Positions 28,418 through 38,303 of a stretch of DNA of 54,451 nucleotides are shown here, one piece after another (the first letter of the stretch is position 1; the number at the start of each line of letters is the position of its first letter). A program made the translations under genes and the position numbers. This DNA comes from Candidatus Symbiothrix sp. (GTDB taxonomy: Bacteria > Bacteroidota > Bacteroidia > Bacteroidales > Azobacteroidaceae). The notes below the pieces were generated by a model that ran no database searches, was not told the origin of the DNA, and saw nothing but the letters and a program-made list of their open reading frames with translations. Location of the stretch: NCBI GenBank assembly GCA_031261295.1, contig JAISKT010000162.1:1-54451 (forward strand), read 5' to 3'.

Positions 28418-31400
28418 TTATTTCTTCAAGATCACCTTATAGGTAGAAACGGTTTTGCCGTTGTCCACAGAAATAAGATAGATACCGTTGGTATAATTCA
28501 AATGGATTTCCTGTACACCGGTCGATTGGTAAGAAGCCAGATTCCTGCCTGAAAGGTCTGCTACATGAATCGTAGCATTGCCTGCAGAAGTTACCTTGAT
28601 GCTTCCTTTGGAAATTACCGGATACACAGAGGAAGAAATACCTATTTTATCGATGCCGTCTGTTTTGCCTGTCGTGAATGCCCAGGTAATAACATCTCCC
28701 TGATTTTGAAGATACCTCGTAATAACTACTGTGTATTGGGTTTCTTCAGCAAAAGCCAAATTTTCATGCGTAATTTTCAATTTGTTGGTAGGAACTTCAA
28801 TGCTTTCTCTATCCAATAATCCGACAGCGTCTTCCCCATTGATTTTGATGCTTGGAGCTGCACCTATACCGGTATAAGCCCGTAAGAAGATATTCTGATT
28901 GAATTCCAAGGTGATAGGCGTATCCAATGCTACGTCTGTCGCATCTTCTGCAGGAACATACGTCACTACTTCAAGCGGTTGATTGCGAGTGATAAATGAC
29001 CAGGAATATCCGGCATAACCGGCGATGGCGTTTGCCGGAATCGTTACCGTATATTCGGTACTGTAAGCGAAATCGGCATGTGCAATTGTCAGTACTTTTC
29101 CTTCAAAAGTAGCTGCTACATTGGCCACTGCATTATTGCTTGCATCTTTAATCGTAACCCCGGTCAAATCAGGCGCGCCGTTGCTATCAATGTTCTTATC
29201 AAAAGTCACTGTTACCGGAGCATCCAATGCCACATTGTCGTCATATTCTCCCGGTACCGTATAATCCACTCTCAGGCTTGCCAATTCGGTGGTGAACGAC
29301 CAGGTAATCGCTTCTGCTACTCCTACAATGGCTCCGGCAGGAATCGTTACCGTATATTCGGTGTTATATGCCAAATCCGCATGCGCAATCGTGATACTCG
29401 GCAATTGCATCGGCGGGAAACCGGATGCTATATCTTGAGTTGCAACTACCTCTGCTACTGCATTACCGGCAGCATCTTTGATGGTAACACCGGTAAAATC
29501 AGGATCTGCGTTAAAACTCGATCTTTTATCAAAATTAACTTTTACATCCGCATTCAATGCCACTCCGGTTGCTCCGTTTGCAGGAGTTAATCCTCCATCC
29601 GCAAGAACAGTGATGGTTGCAGGAACGGTCATAAACGACCAGCTAACTACTTCATCAATACCGGCGATAGCGCCAACGGCCAGTTGTACCGTATAATTTT
29701 TATAAGTCCGCAAATCATCGTGAATGATGTTGAGTTTATTCGGATTTTCCGCATCAATAGCAGGAGCCACTCCATCGGCTTTGGAAGCCGGATCGTCTGT
29801 TTCAAAAACGCTGATTTTTGTATAATCGGGTGCGCCGTTGATATTCACTGCTTTATCAAATGTAATGCTTACCGGTGCATTGATAGCTACATCTGTAGCG
29901 TTGTTGGCCGGTACTGTATCTGTTACGGCAATCACTGCTTTTTCAGTAGTGAACGACAAAGTCCACGTATTCAGCGCTTCAGTAAAAGTTCCGGTTTCAA
30001 TCCGTATGGCATAGTCCGTATTGTAGGCAAACGGAGCATGATTGATTTTTAATGTATTGCCGGTAACTTCCAAATTGTCGGCATCCACAGCTATCGTGTT
30101 GATCTTGATTTTGGAAGCGTCAGCGATTGTAAATGCCCGGTTATATACGATGGATACTTCTGCGTCCACCGGTATATTTATATCATAAGATGTAATAGAC
30201 GTACTGACTCTGGCCAACGCAACAATCGTTGTAAACGACCAGGTATAGTCGCTGTCGTATCCTTTAACGGTTCCTTTCGGAATAACTACCGTATAAGCGG
30301 TATTATATCCCAAATTATCGTGCGCAATGTTGATGATGCCCGAATCGGTTTCGTCCACCGTGGCCACTACATTTTTTATTAATTGGCCGGTTGACGTTTT
30401 GATATAGATGTTATCCAATACCGGAGCGCCATTGGTAGATACGCTTTTATCAAACTTAATGCTGATAGGCGTATCTATCAAAATACCCGTTGCCGCATCG
30501 GCCGGCGATACTGCATCTGTTTCAACAGGCGCAATAGCCGTTGGAGTATTCCGGGTGGTAAATGTCCAGGAAAGAAGTCTGTCAAAACCGGCAATTGTTC
30601 CCGCAGGAATGTTTACAGTATATTCATATTCGGTAAAATTTGGATGAGGTATCCTTGCAGCTATACGCCCAGGTACTGCCAGCAGAGGCTCACTTACCGG
30701 AACTCCATTGAGGGTAATTTTTGTTCGATCAGCCACTGTAATCGTACTGATAGGTATCGCGCTACCAAACTCAACTACAACCGCTCCATTAGCAGCAACA
30801 TTTGTTGCTCCGGGCAGAGGATTTAATGTCAGCCCTTCCAACTGCGTATTCACCCGGATATACAGATTTGAACCGGAATTATTATACGCTAAAGCAGTAG
30901 TGCCTTGATCAAACTGATAATAACCGCCTCCGGTTACATAACCGGCGCCTATTCCAATTGTACCGCTACCGCTGTTTGTTGTTTGTTTAATACCAAAGAA
31001 ATAAGTGCCTGCCGCCAAAGATTGCGGCGTTGCAAACCGGTAATTTATGAAATTAGCAGCTACATTGTTCGGTGCGGCGGCTATTCCCGGCCGTTGAAAT
31101 TCTTCGGAAGTATAAACCGGAGTAGATTCTACCGCATTTGTTTCCGGATCAACGCTATAAATGTAAACCTTAAATCCGGGAGCCGAAGGCGTATAGGCTG
31201 TTCCCCAGGCTACGGATAATGATTCGATTACATCTGCTTCACCCAAGGTAAATTTATAACCGAAAGTGCTGGAAGTATTTCCGCTACCAGTACTGACAAT
31301 ACCATCTGCTACGGTTGAAAATACACCGGGCGTTAATGCAAATGTATTGGAAGTAACGTCTGTCAATGCTGTTCCATCGGCCTTTTGTAATTCGTATGTA

Positions 31401-32269
31401 AGGGAATAATTTCCATAAGCCGTAGGCGCAAAAGGAGTTGTAAATGTAAGGTTTACCGATTGAAGCGGCGCCAAAGCCGGAACATCTACCGTTGAGCTGT
31501 AAGTGTAATCACCTCCTGTGGAAGTAATTTTTACTTTCGCTTCACCGGCAGTAACGGCTTTCCCCAAGTTTTGAACCGTAGCATTCAATGCCTGGTTTGC
31601 TTGTTTAAGTGGGATTTGAGGCGTCACAGCGGATGTCGTAACTGCTAAATCAACCGTTGCGGCGTTTGTATCAACCAAAGCCACTTTATAAAGGACAGTC
31701 GCAAAAGGGCCGTTATCCGTAATTCCTCTAAAGCGGATTTTGATGCTTTGACCTGCATAAGCGGACAGGTCTTTCGTCAAAACAGTGGTCGAAGTCGTGG
31801 ATACATTGTGTCCTGTCAAGGATGCCAGAATGTTTTCCGTACTTGCCGTCCAGGTTTCGCCTCCGTTTGTTGACACTTCAAAGAAGATTTGTTCTCCATC
31901 TGAAGTAGGAGCAGGATAGGAGGCCACTTTAACCTCTTGAATTTCAAAATACAAAGTGGATGTTCCTGCTGCCGGGGTAAATGCCGGACTTACCAAGGAG
32001 AATGTCCGCACAGCTTGCGCTCCATTGAAATAGGCAAAGGTTCCGGCCGGTTTAGGTTGCCAGTTCCAATTGGCATTCGCATTCCAACCTCTATATACGG
32101 TAACGGTAGTTCCAAAAAATGGAGACGTTGTGGTTACGGTGTCTGTTGTACCGTACCAACCATCAGTTTCCGGATCACCGACTCCACCGGAAAAGGTTTC
32201 GATCCAACCGGCGGCAAACGTAGCGCTACTAATGACTAACGCTAACAAAATTAGGTAAATTCTCTTCAT
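28418..32269 (-). CDS. Large secreted protein with about seven Big_5-like Ig repeats and T9SS C-terminal sorting domain
   Basis: Repeated P-A-x-x-A-T-x-V-A-L-x-x-P-V-x-h-x-F-D-K...L-x-Y-x-T-x-Y-T-V-x-I-P-x-G-x-I-x-G...W-S-F-T-T units; N-term WIETFSGGVGDP; C-term GISSSVYPVISKGSIKVTSAGNATIHVADLSGRNLASYQSTG...GIYLISVDNGKTVSTYKVILKK. Confidence 0.88.
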   Translation of the reverse strand: MKRIYLILLALVISSATFAAGWIETFSGGVGDPETDGWYGTTDTVTTTSPFFGTTVTVYRGWNANANWNWQPKPAGTFAYFNGAQAVRTFSLVSPAFTPAAGTSTLYFEIQEVKVASYPAPTSDGEQIFFEVSTNGGETWTASTENILASLTGHNVSTTSTTVLTKDLSAYAGQSIKIRFRGITDNGPFATVLYKVALVDTNAATVDLAVTTSAVTPQIPLKQANQALNATVQNLGKAVTAGEAKVKITSTGGDYTYSSTVDVPALAPLQSVNLTFTTPFAPTAYGNYSLTYELQKADGTALTDVTSNTFALTPGVFSTVADGIVSTGSGNTSSTFGYKFTLGEADVIESLSVAWGTAYTPSAPGFKVYIYSVDPETNAVESTPVYTSEEFQRPGIAAAPNNVAANFINYRFATPQSLAAGTYFFGIKQTTNSGSGTIGIGAGYVTGGGYYQFDQGTTALAYNNSGSNLYIRVNTQLEGLTLNPLPGATNVAANGAVVVEFGSAIPISTITVADRTKITLNGVPVSEPLLAVPGRIAARIPHPNFTEYEYTVNIPAGTIAGFDRLLSWTFTTRNTPTAIAPVETDAVSPADAATGILIDTPISIKFDKSVSTNGAPVLDNIYIKTSTGQLIKNVVATVDETDSGIINIAHDNLGYNTAYTVVIPKGTVKGYDSDYTWSFTTIVALARVSTSITSYDINIPVDAEVSIVYNRAFTIADASKIKINTIAVDADNLEVTGNTLKINHAPFAYNTDYAIRIETGTFTEALNTWTLSFTTEKAVIAVTDTVPANNATDVAINAPVSITFDKAVNINGAPDYTKISVFETDDPASKADGVAPAIDAENPNKLNIIHDDLRTYKNYTVQLAVGAIAGIDEVVSWSFMTVPATITVLADGGLTPANGATGVALNADVKVNFDKRSSFNADPDFTGVTIKDAAGNAVAEVVATQDIASGFPPMQLPSITIAHADLAYNTEYTVTIPAGAIVGVAEAITWSFTTELASLRVDYTVPGEYDDNVALDAPVTVTFDKNIDSNGAPDLTGVTIKDASNNAVANVAATFEGKVLTIAHADFAYSTEYTVTIPANAIAGYAGYSWSFITRNQPLEVVTYVPAEDATDVALDTPITLEFNQNIFLRAYTGIGAAPSIKINGEDAVGLLDRESIEVPTNKLKITHENLAFAEETQYTVVITRYLQNQGDVITWAFTTGKTDGIDKIGISSSVYPVISKGSIKVTSAGNATIHVADLSGRNLASYQSTGVQEIHLNYTNGIYLISVDNGKTVSTYKVILKK

Positions 32270-32342
32270 ACTCTTCTCTTTTATATTAACAATAATTTAA
32301 CTCAACGAACTACAAAGCTACATTTTTATTTCTAAACGCAAA

Positions 32343-33557
32343 TCATGAAGCGGCATTTTTTTTTGGTAATGTTTCAAAAATACCATAAATAGGGTATGTT
32401 TTTACAAGGACATGTACACCGTTTGACAAAGTAGTGCCGAATAAATAAACGTCACCGCCTTCTTTCAGTTTCAATTTTTTTCGTAGATCAGCCACTGTCA
32501 GGGGGAAATTGCGGATCGTGAGATTGGCTTTATCTAAACCGGTTAAAAATGCTTTCAAGTCCTTCTTATTCAGGGAAGAAACGGCTTCTACCCGGAAGAT
32601 GCGGCCGGGAAAATCCGGGACACAGTGGGTGGAAGTATATAAATGACTGTCCGGATGCAGTTTTTCTACCTTATACCGCAAAGCGAGGCCTTTGTAGAAT
32701 CCGGCTTTCAACAGCGAGGCATTGGGTTCGTAAAGGAAATCTTTTATTTCCGGGGTGTAAGCCATCTGCGCTTTTTTTTCTTCCGGATATTCAAACGACA
32801 AGGTTTGATCCTCTTTTTTCCGCAAATTCACACACGTAATCAAAGGCGCCGGAGTATCTCCTTTTTTAAGTAGGAAAAGCAATTCCTTGCATTCGTTTTC
32901 CACACTGACCACATGCACTTCCCTGACATTTTTTAATACCCGCAAGGCGGCGTTTATGTCCAATAAGGGGGAAAGTTTGATTAAAACCGTACCGGCTTTT
33001 TTTAGAAGTAAATCCTGAATTTCCAAGAGATTGGGTTCGCAATCTTCTATTAATACCGTTTTTTTGCCGGACAGCGATCGTCGGGCCGGATCCAAGTAAA
33101 TGCAATCGACCGGATCCATTTGTTCCAAAAATTCGGTTCCGTCACCGGATTCTATTTGGATGGAATTTAATTCCAAGACAGAGAAATTGTGTTTAGCGAG
33201 TTTGGCCAATTCTGCTTGTTTTTCCACATAAGTCACCCGGGAAAAATTGGGGGAAATAAAGGCCGTATCTACGCCCAATCCACCGGTGAGATCGACAAAG
33301 GAATCTCCCGAAAGCAAAGAAGCTTTGTAACGGGCGGTTTTTTCGGAAGAACACTGTTCGAGGGGCAAACGTCCCGGATACCTGATTTCGTCCGATGGAT
33401 ACCAGGATGGGATTTTGTGTTCGATGATTTGGCGTCCGGAGATTTGTGTGAGCGCCGCAGGGATATCTATTTCAGCGAAAGATTGGGATTGTAAAGCCAA
33501 CTTCTGCACATCGTCAAAGCGGTGCGCGATTATAAATTTTTTCGTGGCTTCATTCAT
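32343..33557 (-). CDS. Class I SAM-dependent methyltransferase, THUMP-like / PG_1098 family
   Basis: SFVDLTGGLGVDTAFISPNFSRVTYVEKQAELAKLAKHNF; DCIYLDPARRSLSGKKTVLIEDCEPNL; C-term LRYKVEKLHPDSHLYTSTHCVPDFPGRIFRVE. Confidence 0.88.
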   Translation of the reverse strand: MNEATKKFIIAHRFDDVQKLALQSQSFAEIDIPAALTQISGRQIIEHKIPSWYPSDEIRYPGRLPLEQCSSEKTARYKASLLSGDSFVDLTGGLGVDTAFISPNFSRVTYVEKQAELAKLAKHNFSVLELNSIQIESGDGTEFLEQMDPVDCIYLDPARRSLSGKKTVLIEDCEPNLLEIQDLLLKKAGTVLIKLSPLLDINAALRVLKNVREVHVVSVENECKELLFLLKKGDTPAPLITCVNLRKKEDQTLSFEYPEEKKAQMAYTPEIKDFLYEPNASLLKAGFYKGLALRYKVEKLHPDSHLYTSTHCVPDFPGRIFRVEAVSSLNKKDLKAFLTGLDKANLTIRNFPLTVADLRKKLKLKEGGDVYLFGTTLSNGVHVLVKTYPIYGIFETLPKKNAAS

Positions 33558-33604
33558 TTGTTTCTTGGGATTTCGGGTAAAGCCTTTAATGTCAGGCTTT
33601 TGAA

Positions 33605-34432
33605 TTATTCTAAATTAATTCGCTGCGCATAGATGTCCCCTTTCAGGAAAACACCGGCCATACTTGCAAATTTATCTTCCGATTCGGTGGTATAAAAACG
33701 CACGGTTCCGTTTTTGGAACAGAGTGCGTCTATTTCAGGATGGCGGCAAAGGTAATCTGCCAGGCTTTCGGCGACATATTCTCCCTGTGACACAAGAGAA
33801 ACCGTTTCCGGCAAATAGCGCCTGATTTTATTTTCCAACAAAGGATAATGCGTACATCCCAAAATAAGCGTATCAATGCAAGGATCTTTTTCCAGGATGG
33901 AATCAATATGTTGCTTGACAAAATAATCTGCTCCCGGTAAATCGTATTCCCCGTTTTCTACCAAAGGCGCCCACATAGGACATGCTTCGCCTGTTACGAC
34001 GATTTCCGGAAACAGTTTCTGTATTTCCAAGGGATACGAACCCGAATAGATTGTTCCGGGTGTTCCCAGCACTCCCACATGGTGCGTTTGTGTTAATTTT
34101 CCTACATTTTCTACGGTAGGGCGAATGACTCCCAAAACCCTTTTCTGCGGATCAATTTCCGGCAAATCTTTTTGTTGGATGGTCCGCAACGCTTTGGCCG
34201 AAGCCGTATTACAAGCCAGGATAACCAACCGGCAACCTTCGTCGAAAAGCTTTTTGACCGCTTGAAGTGTAAATTCATAAACGACTTCAAAAGAACGGCT
34301 TCCGTAAGGTGCACGAGCATTATCCCCCAAGTATAAATAATCGTATTGAGGTAAACGATGACGGATTTTCTCTAAAATAGTGAGGCCTCCGTATCCGGAA
34401 TCGAATACGCCGATGGGAGTTATAATCCTAAT
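33605..34432 (-). CDS. murI: Glutamate racemase; N-terminus extended beyond the ORF-track Met
   Basis: In-frame upstream sequence RIITPIGVFDSGYGGLTILEKIRHRLPQYDYLYLGDNARAPYG precedes the track start; catalytic LVILACNTASAKAL and ILGCTHYPLL. Start codon uncertain; ATT at 34432-34430 is proposed. Confidence 0.85.
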   Translation of the reverse strand: MRIITPIGVFDSGYGGLTILEKIRHRLPQYDYLYLGDNARAPYGSRSFEVVYEFTLQAVKKLFDEGCRLVILACNTASAKALRTIQQKDLPEIDPQKRVLGVIRPTVENVGKLTQTHHVGVLGTPGTIYSGSYPLEIQKLFPEIVVTGEACPMWAPLVENGEYDLPGADYFVKQHIDSILEKDPCIDTLILGCTHYPLLENKIRRYLPETVSLVSQGEYVAESLADYLCRHPEIDALCSKNGTVRFYTTESEDKFASMAGVFLKGDIYAQRINLE

Positions 34433-34914
34433 TTTTTCTTTACTAACGGACTTGCATCCACAGCAGACGGACTAACATATAAAAGGCTGCTTGCATCCAA
34501 AATATAGGTGAACCCGTTTTCATCACCTACTGCTTTCAAAGCTGTCCGTACTTTTTGTTGAATAGGCGTAAGTAATTGTTCGTATATTTTTTGCAAAAGT
34601 TTTTGGGATTCTTCCTGAAAAGTAGAAGCTCTGTTTTCGACATCCTGAATTTCCTGCATTCGTCTTATCCTGATAGTTTCAACGAGCTTATCCGCTTCAG
34701 CCATAAAAGCTTCATACCTTTTCTTGTATTCTTCTTCGAGAATGCCTAATTCTGTTTGGATAGCAGTTTGTGTCTTTTGCAATGAATCTTGCATTTGTTT
34801 GTATTCGGGCATTACCTGAATGACATCGGCAGAATTGAAGTAAGCGATTTTCTCTTGTGCAAATGCTCCTACGGGAATTAATAAAAGAGCAAATAATACG
34901 ATTTTCTTAATCAT
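34420..34914 (-). CDS. OmpH/Skp family periplasmic chaperone
   Basis: Signal peptide, KIAYFNSADVIQVMPEYKQMQDSLQKTQ; coiled-coil; YILDASSLLYVSP. Confidence 0.92.
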   Translation of the reverse strand: MIKKIVLFALLLIPVGAFAQEKIAYFNSADVIQVMPEYKQMQDSLQKTQTAIQTELGILEEEYKKRYEAFMAEADKLVETIRIRRMQEIQDVENRASTFQEESQKLLQKIYEQLLTPIQQKVRTALKAVGDENGFTYILDASSLLYVSPSAVDASPLVKKKLGL

Positions 34915-34972
34915 GGGTTATCAAATTTTTATTTTTAAATACTATTTTTTTTTGCGCTGCAAATATACGCAA

Positions 34973-35497
34973 TTATTTTGAATATCCGAGTTTTGCCAAT
35001 ACTTCGTTGCTCACATCAATCTGCGGGGATGCAAAAATGATACTCATGGCCGAAGCCCTGTCCACAACTGCTGCATATCCCTTGGTGGTAGCAATTTCTT
35101 TTATAGCCGTATAAATCTCGTCCTGAATCGGTTTGATAAGGCTTTCCCTTTTTTTATACAACTCGCCGTCGGCGCCGAAATATTTGCGTTTCAATTCCTG
35201 GGCTTCCTGTTCTTTGGCTACAATATCCGCTTCCCGTTTGGTTTTCATTTCAGGAGAAAGAAAAACCAAATCCGCCTGGTAAGTCTTATACAGGTTTTGC
35301 GCTTCTTGTTGAACCGCTTCCACTTCTGTTTGCCATCTTTTAGAGATGGTGTTCAATTGTTCGTTCGCCATTTCGTAAGCCGGAATATTTTTCAAAATAT
35401 ATTCCATGTCGATCAAAGCGAATTTTTGCGCTTGCATATTTACCGCGCCCAATGCTCCTATTGCCAATAAAAGGCATACTACAACTATTTTTTTCAT
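34973..35497 (-). CDS. OmpH/Skp family periplasmic chaperone
   Basis: QKFALIDMEYILKNIPAYEMANEQLNTISKRWQTEVEAVQQEAQNLY; AAVVDRASAMSIIFASPQIDVS. Confidence 0.93.
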   Translation of the reverse strand: MKKIVVVCLLLAIGALGAVNMQAQKFALIDMEYILKNIPAYEMANEQLNTISKRWQTEVEAVQQEAQNLYKTYQADLVFLSPEMKTKREADIVAKEQEAQELKRKYFGADGELYKKRESLIKPIQDEIYTAIKEIATTKGYAAVVDRASAMSIIFASPQIDVSNEVLAKLGYSK

Positions 35498-35510
35498 ATA
35501 ATTATTATTT

Positions 35511-35592
35511 TTACCCCTAACCCCTAAAGGGGAACCGCTTTTGCATGATAATCATGCGTCAGTCAAGTCCCCTTTAGGGGATTTAGGGGTTA
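35511..35592. repeat. Intergenic compound inverted repeat (CCCCTAAAGGGGA type)
   Basis: TACCCCTAACCCCTAAAGGGGAAC ... GCATGAT-A-ATCATGC ... GTCCCCTTTAGGGGATTTAGGGGTTA; nested palindromes between bamA and skp. Confidence 0.75.
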
Positions 35593-38229
35593 TTAAAACT
35601 CTTGTCCAAGAATAAAGTGGATTTGTGAACCGGAAACTTCTGCTCCCGGTGTAGGCCTGTCAAATCCATACGCCCAATCGATACCCATCAAACCAATCAT
35701 CGGCAAGAAAATACGGGCGCCGACTCCGGCCGAACGTTTCAAATCAAACGGGCTGAATGATTTGATATCCGACCACGCATTTCCTGCTTCTATAAATGCT
35801 AAACCATAAATAGTGGATGTTTGTTCAAGCATAAACGGATAACGCAGCTCCAATGCCAATCGGGTATAGGCATAACCGTCCTGATTAGGGGTTAGTGAGC
35901 CGGCTTCATATCCGCGGAGACCAATGGTTTCATTGGCATACATGGTCGAATAACCGGTCATTCCGTCACCACCCATGTAGAATGTTTCAAAAGGATTGTA
36001 CTTATGTGAATTATAAGTGCCTACAAAACCGTATTCGATGCGACTCATAATAACCGGCGTCCGTTTGACTTTTTCCCGGTTTGCCAGCGGAATAAATATT
36101 TTACTTTTGAATTTCCATTTATGATATTCGATCCATTTATACATTTGAGGATCGCTTAACGGCAATTTGGCATAATCTACGTTATCAAATAAAGAGTAGG
36201 GCGGGGTAGCATTGACCGACAACGAAAATGTCGAACCGACACGGGTATATAACGGATTATCAATGGAACTGCGTCCCAAAGTAAGCCCCAGGGTCAAACT
36301 GTTCGCTTTCCCGTTCTGTACGACAAAATACCGCCAGTTGTTCATCATATAGCGTTGGTACGCCAATTCACCCATCAGCGTGAAATAGTTGTCCGGCCAA
36401 TTCAACCGTTTACCGTAACTTGCCGACAATCCCAATATTTTCATGGACTTGTTTTCGTCGTAGGCATAACTGCCACTTGAACCATATCCGTAGCTGGAAC
36501 CGTAACCGTAACTGCCATAACCGCCGTAGTAACTGGATCCGTAAGGATACATGCTGCTATAAGATCGGGAGTCTATATCCGTCTGAATCATGTAGTAAGC
36601 GCCTAATGAAAAACTGTTCGGCCGTTTTCCGCCAAACCACGGATCCATAAAGGAAATGCTGTACGATTGATAATAACGGCCATTGGTTTGAGCGCTCACA
36701 GTCAGGGTTTGACCTTCCCCTTGAGGGATAATTCCCTTGTAAGTGCTTGGGTGAAGCAGGTTGTTGATCGAAAAATTGGAAAATTTAAAACTCAACCGCC
36801 CGATCACTCCGGTTTGTCCCCAGCCGGCGGAAAATTCCACCTGGTCGTTTGCTTTGGATGTCAGATTGTAACTGATATCTACCGTACCGGCTTCTTGATC
36901 GGGAATAGGTTGAATATCCATTGATTCCGGATCGAAATGCCCCATTTGGGCGATTTCCCGGGCCGAACGCATCAAAACTTCCTTACTGAATAACTGTCCC
37001 GGTTTGGTCACTAATTCCCGGCGGATAATATCTTCGTAAAGCCGGTCATTCCCATTGATAATGATGCGGTTAAGTGTTGCCTGTATCCCTTCCGTAACAC
37101 GTATTTCCACATCTACCGAATCATTTTCAATATACACTTCCACCGGATCCATGCCGGAAAAGATGTACCCGTTGTTGTAATAAACGTTGGCTACCGCATC
37201 TTCATCGGAAGAAAGCCGTTCGTTCAATTTCTTTTGATTATATACGTCACCTGGCGCCATGTCGAGTATAAAGCCTAAAACATCGGACGAATATAAGGTA
37301 TTTCCCACCCACTTGATGTCCCGGATATGATATTTATCTCCTTCATCCACATTCAGATAAATATCGACGTGTTTGTCATCTACAGGCACTACACTGTCGG
37401 AAACGATGTAAGCATCGCGGTATCCTTTTTCGTTGTATTTGAGAATCAGGTTATCCAAATCCTTTTCGTATTCTTCTTTCACGTATTTTTTGGTACTGAA
37501 AAGTTCCCTTATACTCAACAACGGCCTTTTTTTCAAGGAAAAACCTTCATTGGTTTTCTTCATGGCCTTTTTCAAGTCGTTATCCGAGAGTTTTTCATTT
37601 CCGGTAATGTAAATATTTTGGATTTTCGTCTTTTCGTTTTTATCTACATTAATATCCAGAATCACTTTTCCTTCGTTGGAAATATCGTCTTTTTGCTGGA
37701 TTTTTATGACCGCATTGCTAAATCCTTTTTCATCAAAATAATCTTTGATACGCTTCCGGGCGCGGTTGATCAGGTTGGGCGTTAGCTGGGAACCGCGCGC
37801 CATACCTATCTTGGCTTCCAAATCTTCCTTTTCGCCTTTCTTTATTCCGGAAAAATTGATGCTGGAAATAAGGGGATTGGGTTTTAAGGCAATTTCCAAC
37901 CAGACACTGTCGGCTGTTTGCTTGGTCGCCAATATTTTTGCATCGGAAAACAATCCGTGTTTCCAAAATGCTTTCAGGGATGCAGTGATTTCCTCTCCCG
38001 GAATACTTACTTTATCTCCCACCGAAAGGCCGGATATGCCGATCAATACATAGTCTTCGTATCCGTAACTCTCTACTCCCGATACTTTTATGTCTGCGAT
38101 GGTGTATTTCTTCGCATCATTCAAACTATAGGTAATGACGGGAGATGTGTCAGTTGTTTCCTGTGCGAATAATGGGAAGAATGAAAGAAATGAAGCAAAT
38201 GAAAAAAATGAAAATACTAATTTTCTCAT
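35593..38229 (-). CDS. bamA: Outer membrane protein assembly factor BamA
   Basis: POTRA repeats (YTIADIKVSGVESYGYEDYVLIGISGLSVGDKV...), LHPSTYKGIIPQGEGQTLTVSAQTNGRYYQSYSISFMDPWFGGKRPNSFSLG, C-term GVGARIFLPMIGLMGIDWAYGFDRP...IHFILGQEF. Start at MRKLVFSFF (38229), not the repeat-derived [10 protein letters not shown] extension. Confidence 0.93.
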   Translation of the reverse strand: MRKLVFSFFSFASFLSFFPLFAQETTDTSPVITYSLNDAKKYTIADIKVSGVESYGYEDYVLIGISGLSVGDKVSIPGEEITASLKAFWKHGLFSDAKILATKQTADSVWLEIALKPNPLISSINFSGIKKGEKEDLEAKIGMARGSQLTPNLINRARKRIKDYFDEKGFSNAVIKIQQKDDISNEGKVILDINVDKNEKTKIQNIYITGNEKLSDNDLKKAMKKTNEGFSLKKRPLLSIRELFSTKKYVKEEYEKDLDNLILKYNEKGYRDAYIVSDSVVPVDDKHVDIYLNVDEGDKYHIRDIKWVGNTLYSSDVLGFILDMAPGDVYNQKKLNERLSSDEDAVANVYYNNGYIFSGMDPVEVYIENDSVDVEIRVTEGIQATLNRIIINGNDRLYEDIIRRELVTKPGQLFSKEVLMRSAREIAQMGHFDPESMDIQPIPDQEAGTVDISYNLTSKANDQVEFSAGWGQTGVIGRLSFKFSNFSINNLLHPSTYKGIIPQGEGQTLTVSAQTNGRYYQSYSISFMDPWFGGKRPNSFSLGAYYMIQTDIDSRSYSSMYPYGSSYYGGYGSYGYGSSYGYGSSGSYAYDENKSMKILGLSASYGKRLNWPDNYFTLMGELAYQRYMMNNWRYFVVQNGKANSLTLGLTLGRSSIDNPLYTRVGSTFSLSVNATPPYSLFDNVDYAKLPLSDPQMYKWIEYHKWKFKSKIFIPLANREKVKRTPVIMSRIEYGFVGTYNSHKYNPFETFYMGGDGMTGYSTMYANETIGLRGYEAGSLTPNQDGYAYTRLALELRYPFMLEQTSTIYGLAFIEAGNAWSDIKSFSPFDLKRSAGVGARIFLPMIGLMGIDWAYGFDRPTPGAEVSGSQIHFILGQEF

Positions 38230-38262
38230 TGTACTCTCTTTCATTTTTTTCATTTGCTTCAT
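38190..38262. repeat. Perfect 24-bp inverted repeat spanning the bamA start codon
   Basis: ATGAAGCAAATGAAAAAAATGAAA (38190-38213) vs TTTCATTTTTTTCATTTGCTTCAT (38239-38262), 25-nt spacer. Confidence 0.85.
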
Positions 38263-38303
38263 TTTCTCCATTTCTTTCATTTCTTTCATCCTTTTCATTT
38301 CTT

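Noticed and set aside
29078-29590. Plus-strand ORFs opposite the Big_5 gene (29078-29590, 29684-30052, 30905-31219 and others)
   Set aside because: Antisense to a strong coding frame; Cys/Arg/Ser-rich composition typical of shadow ORFs.
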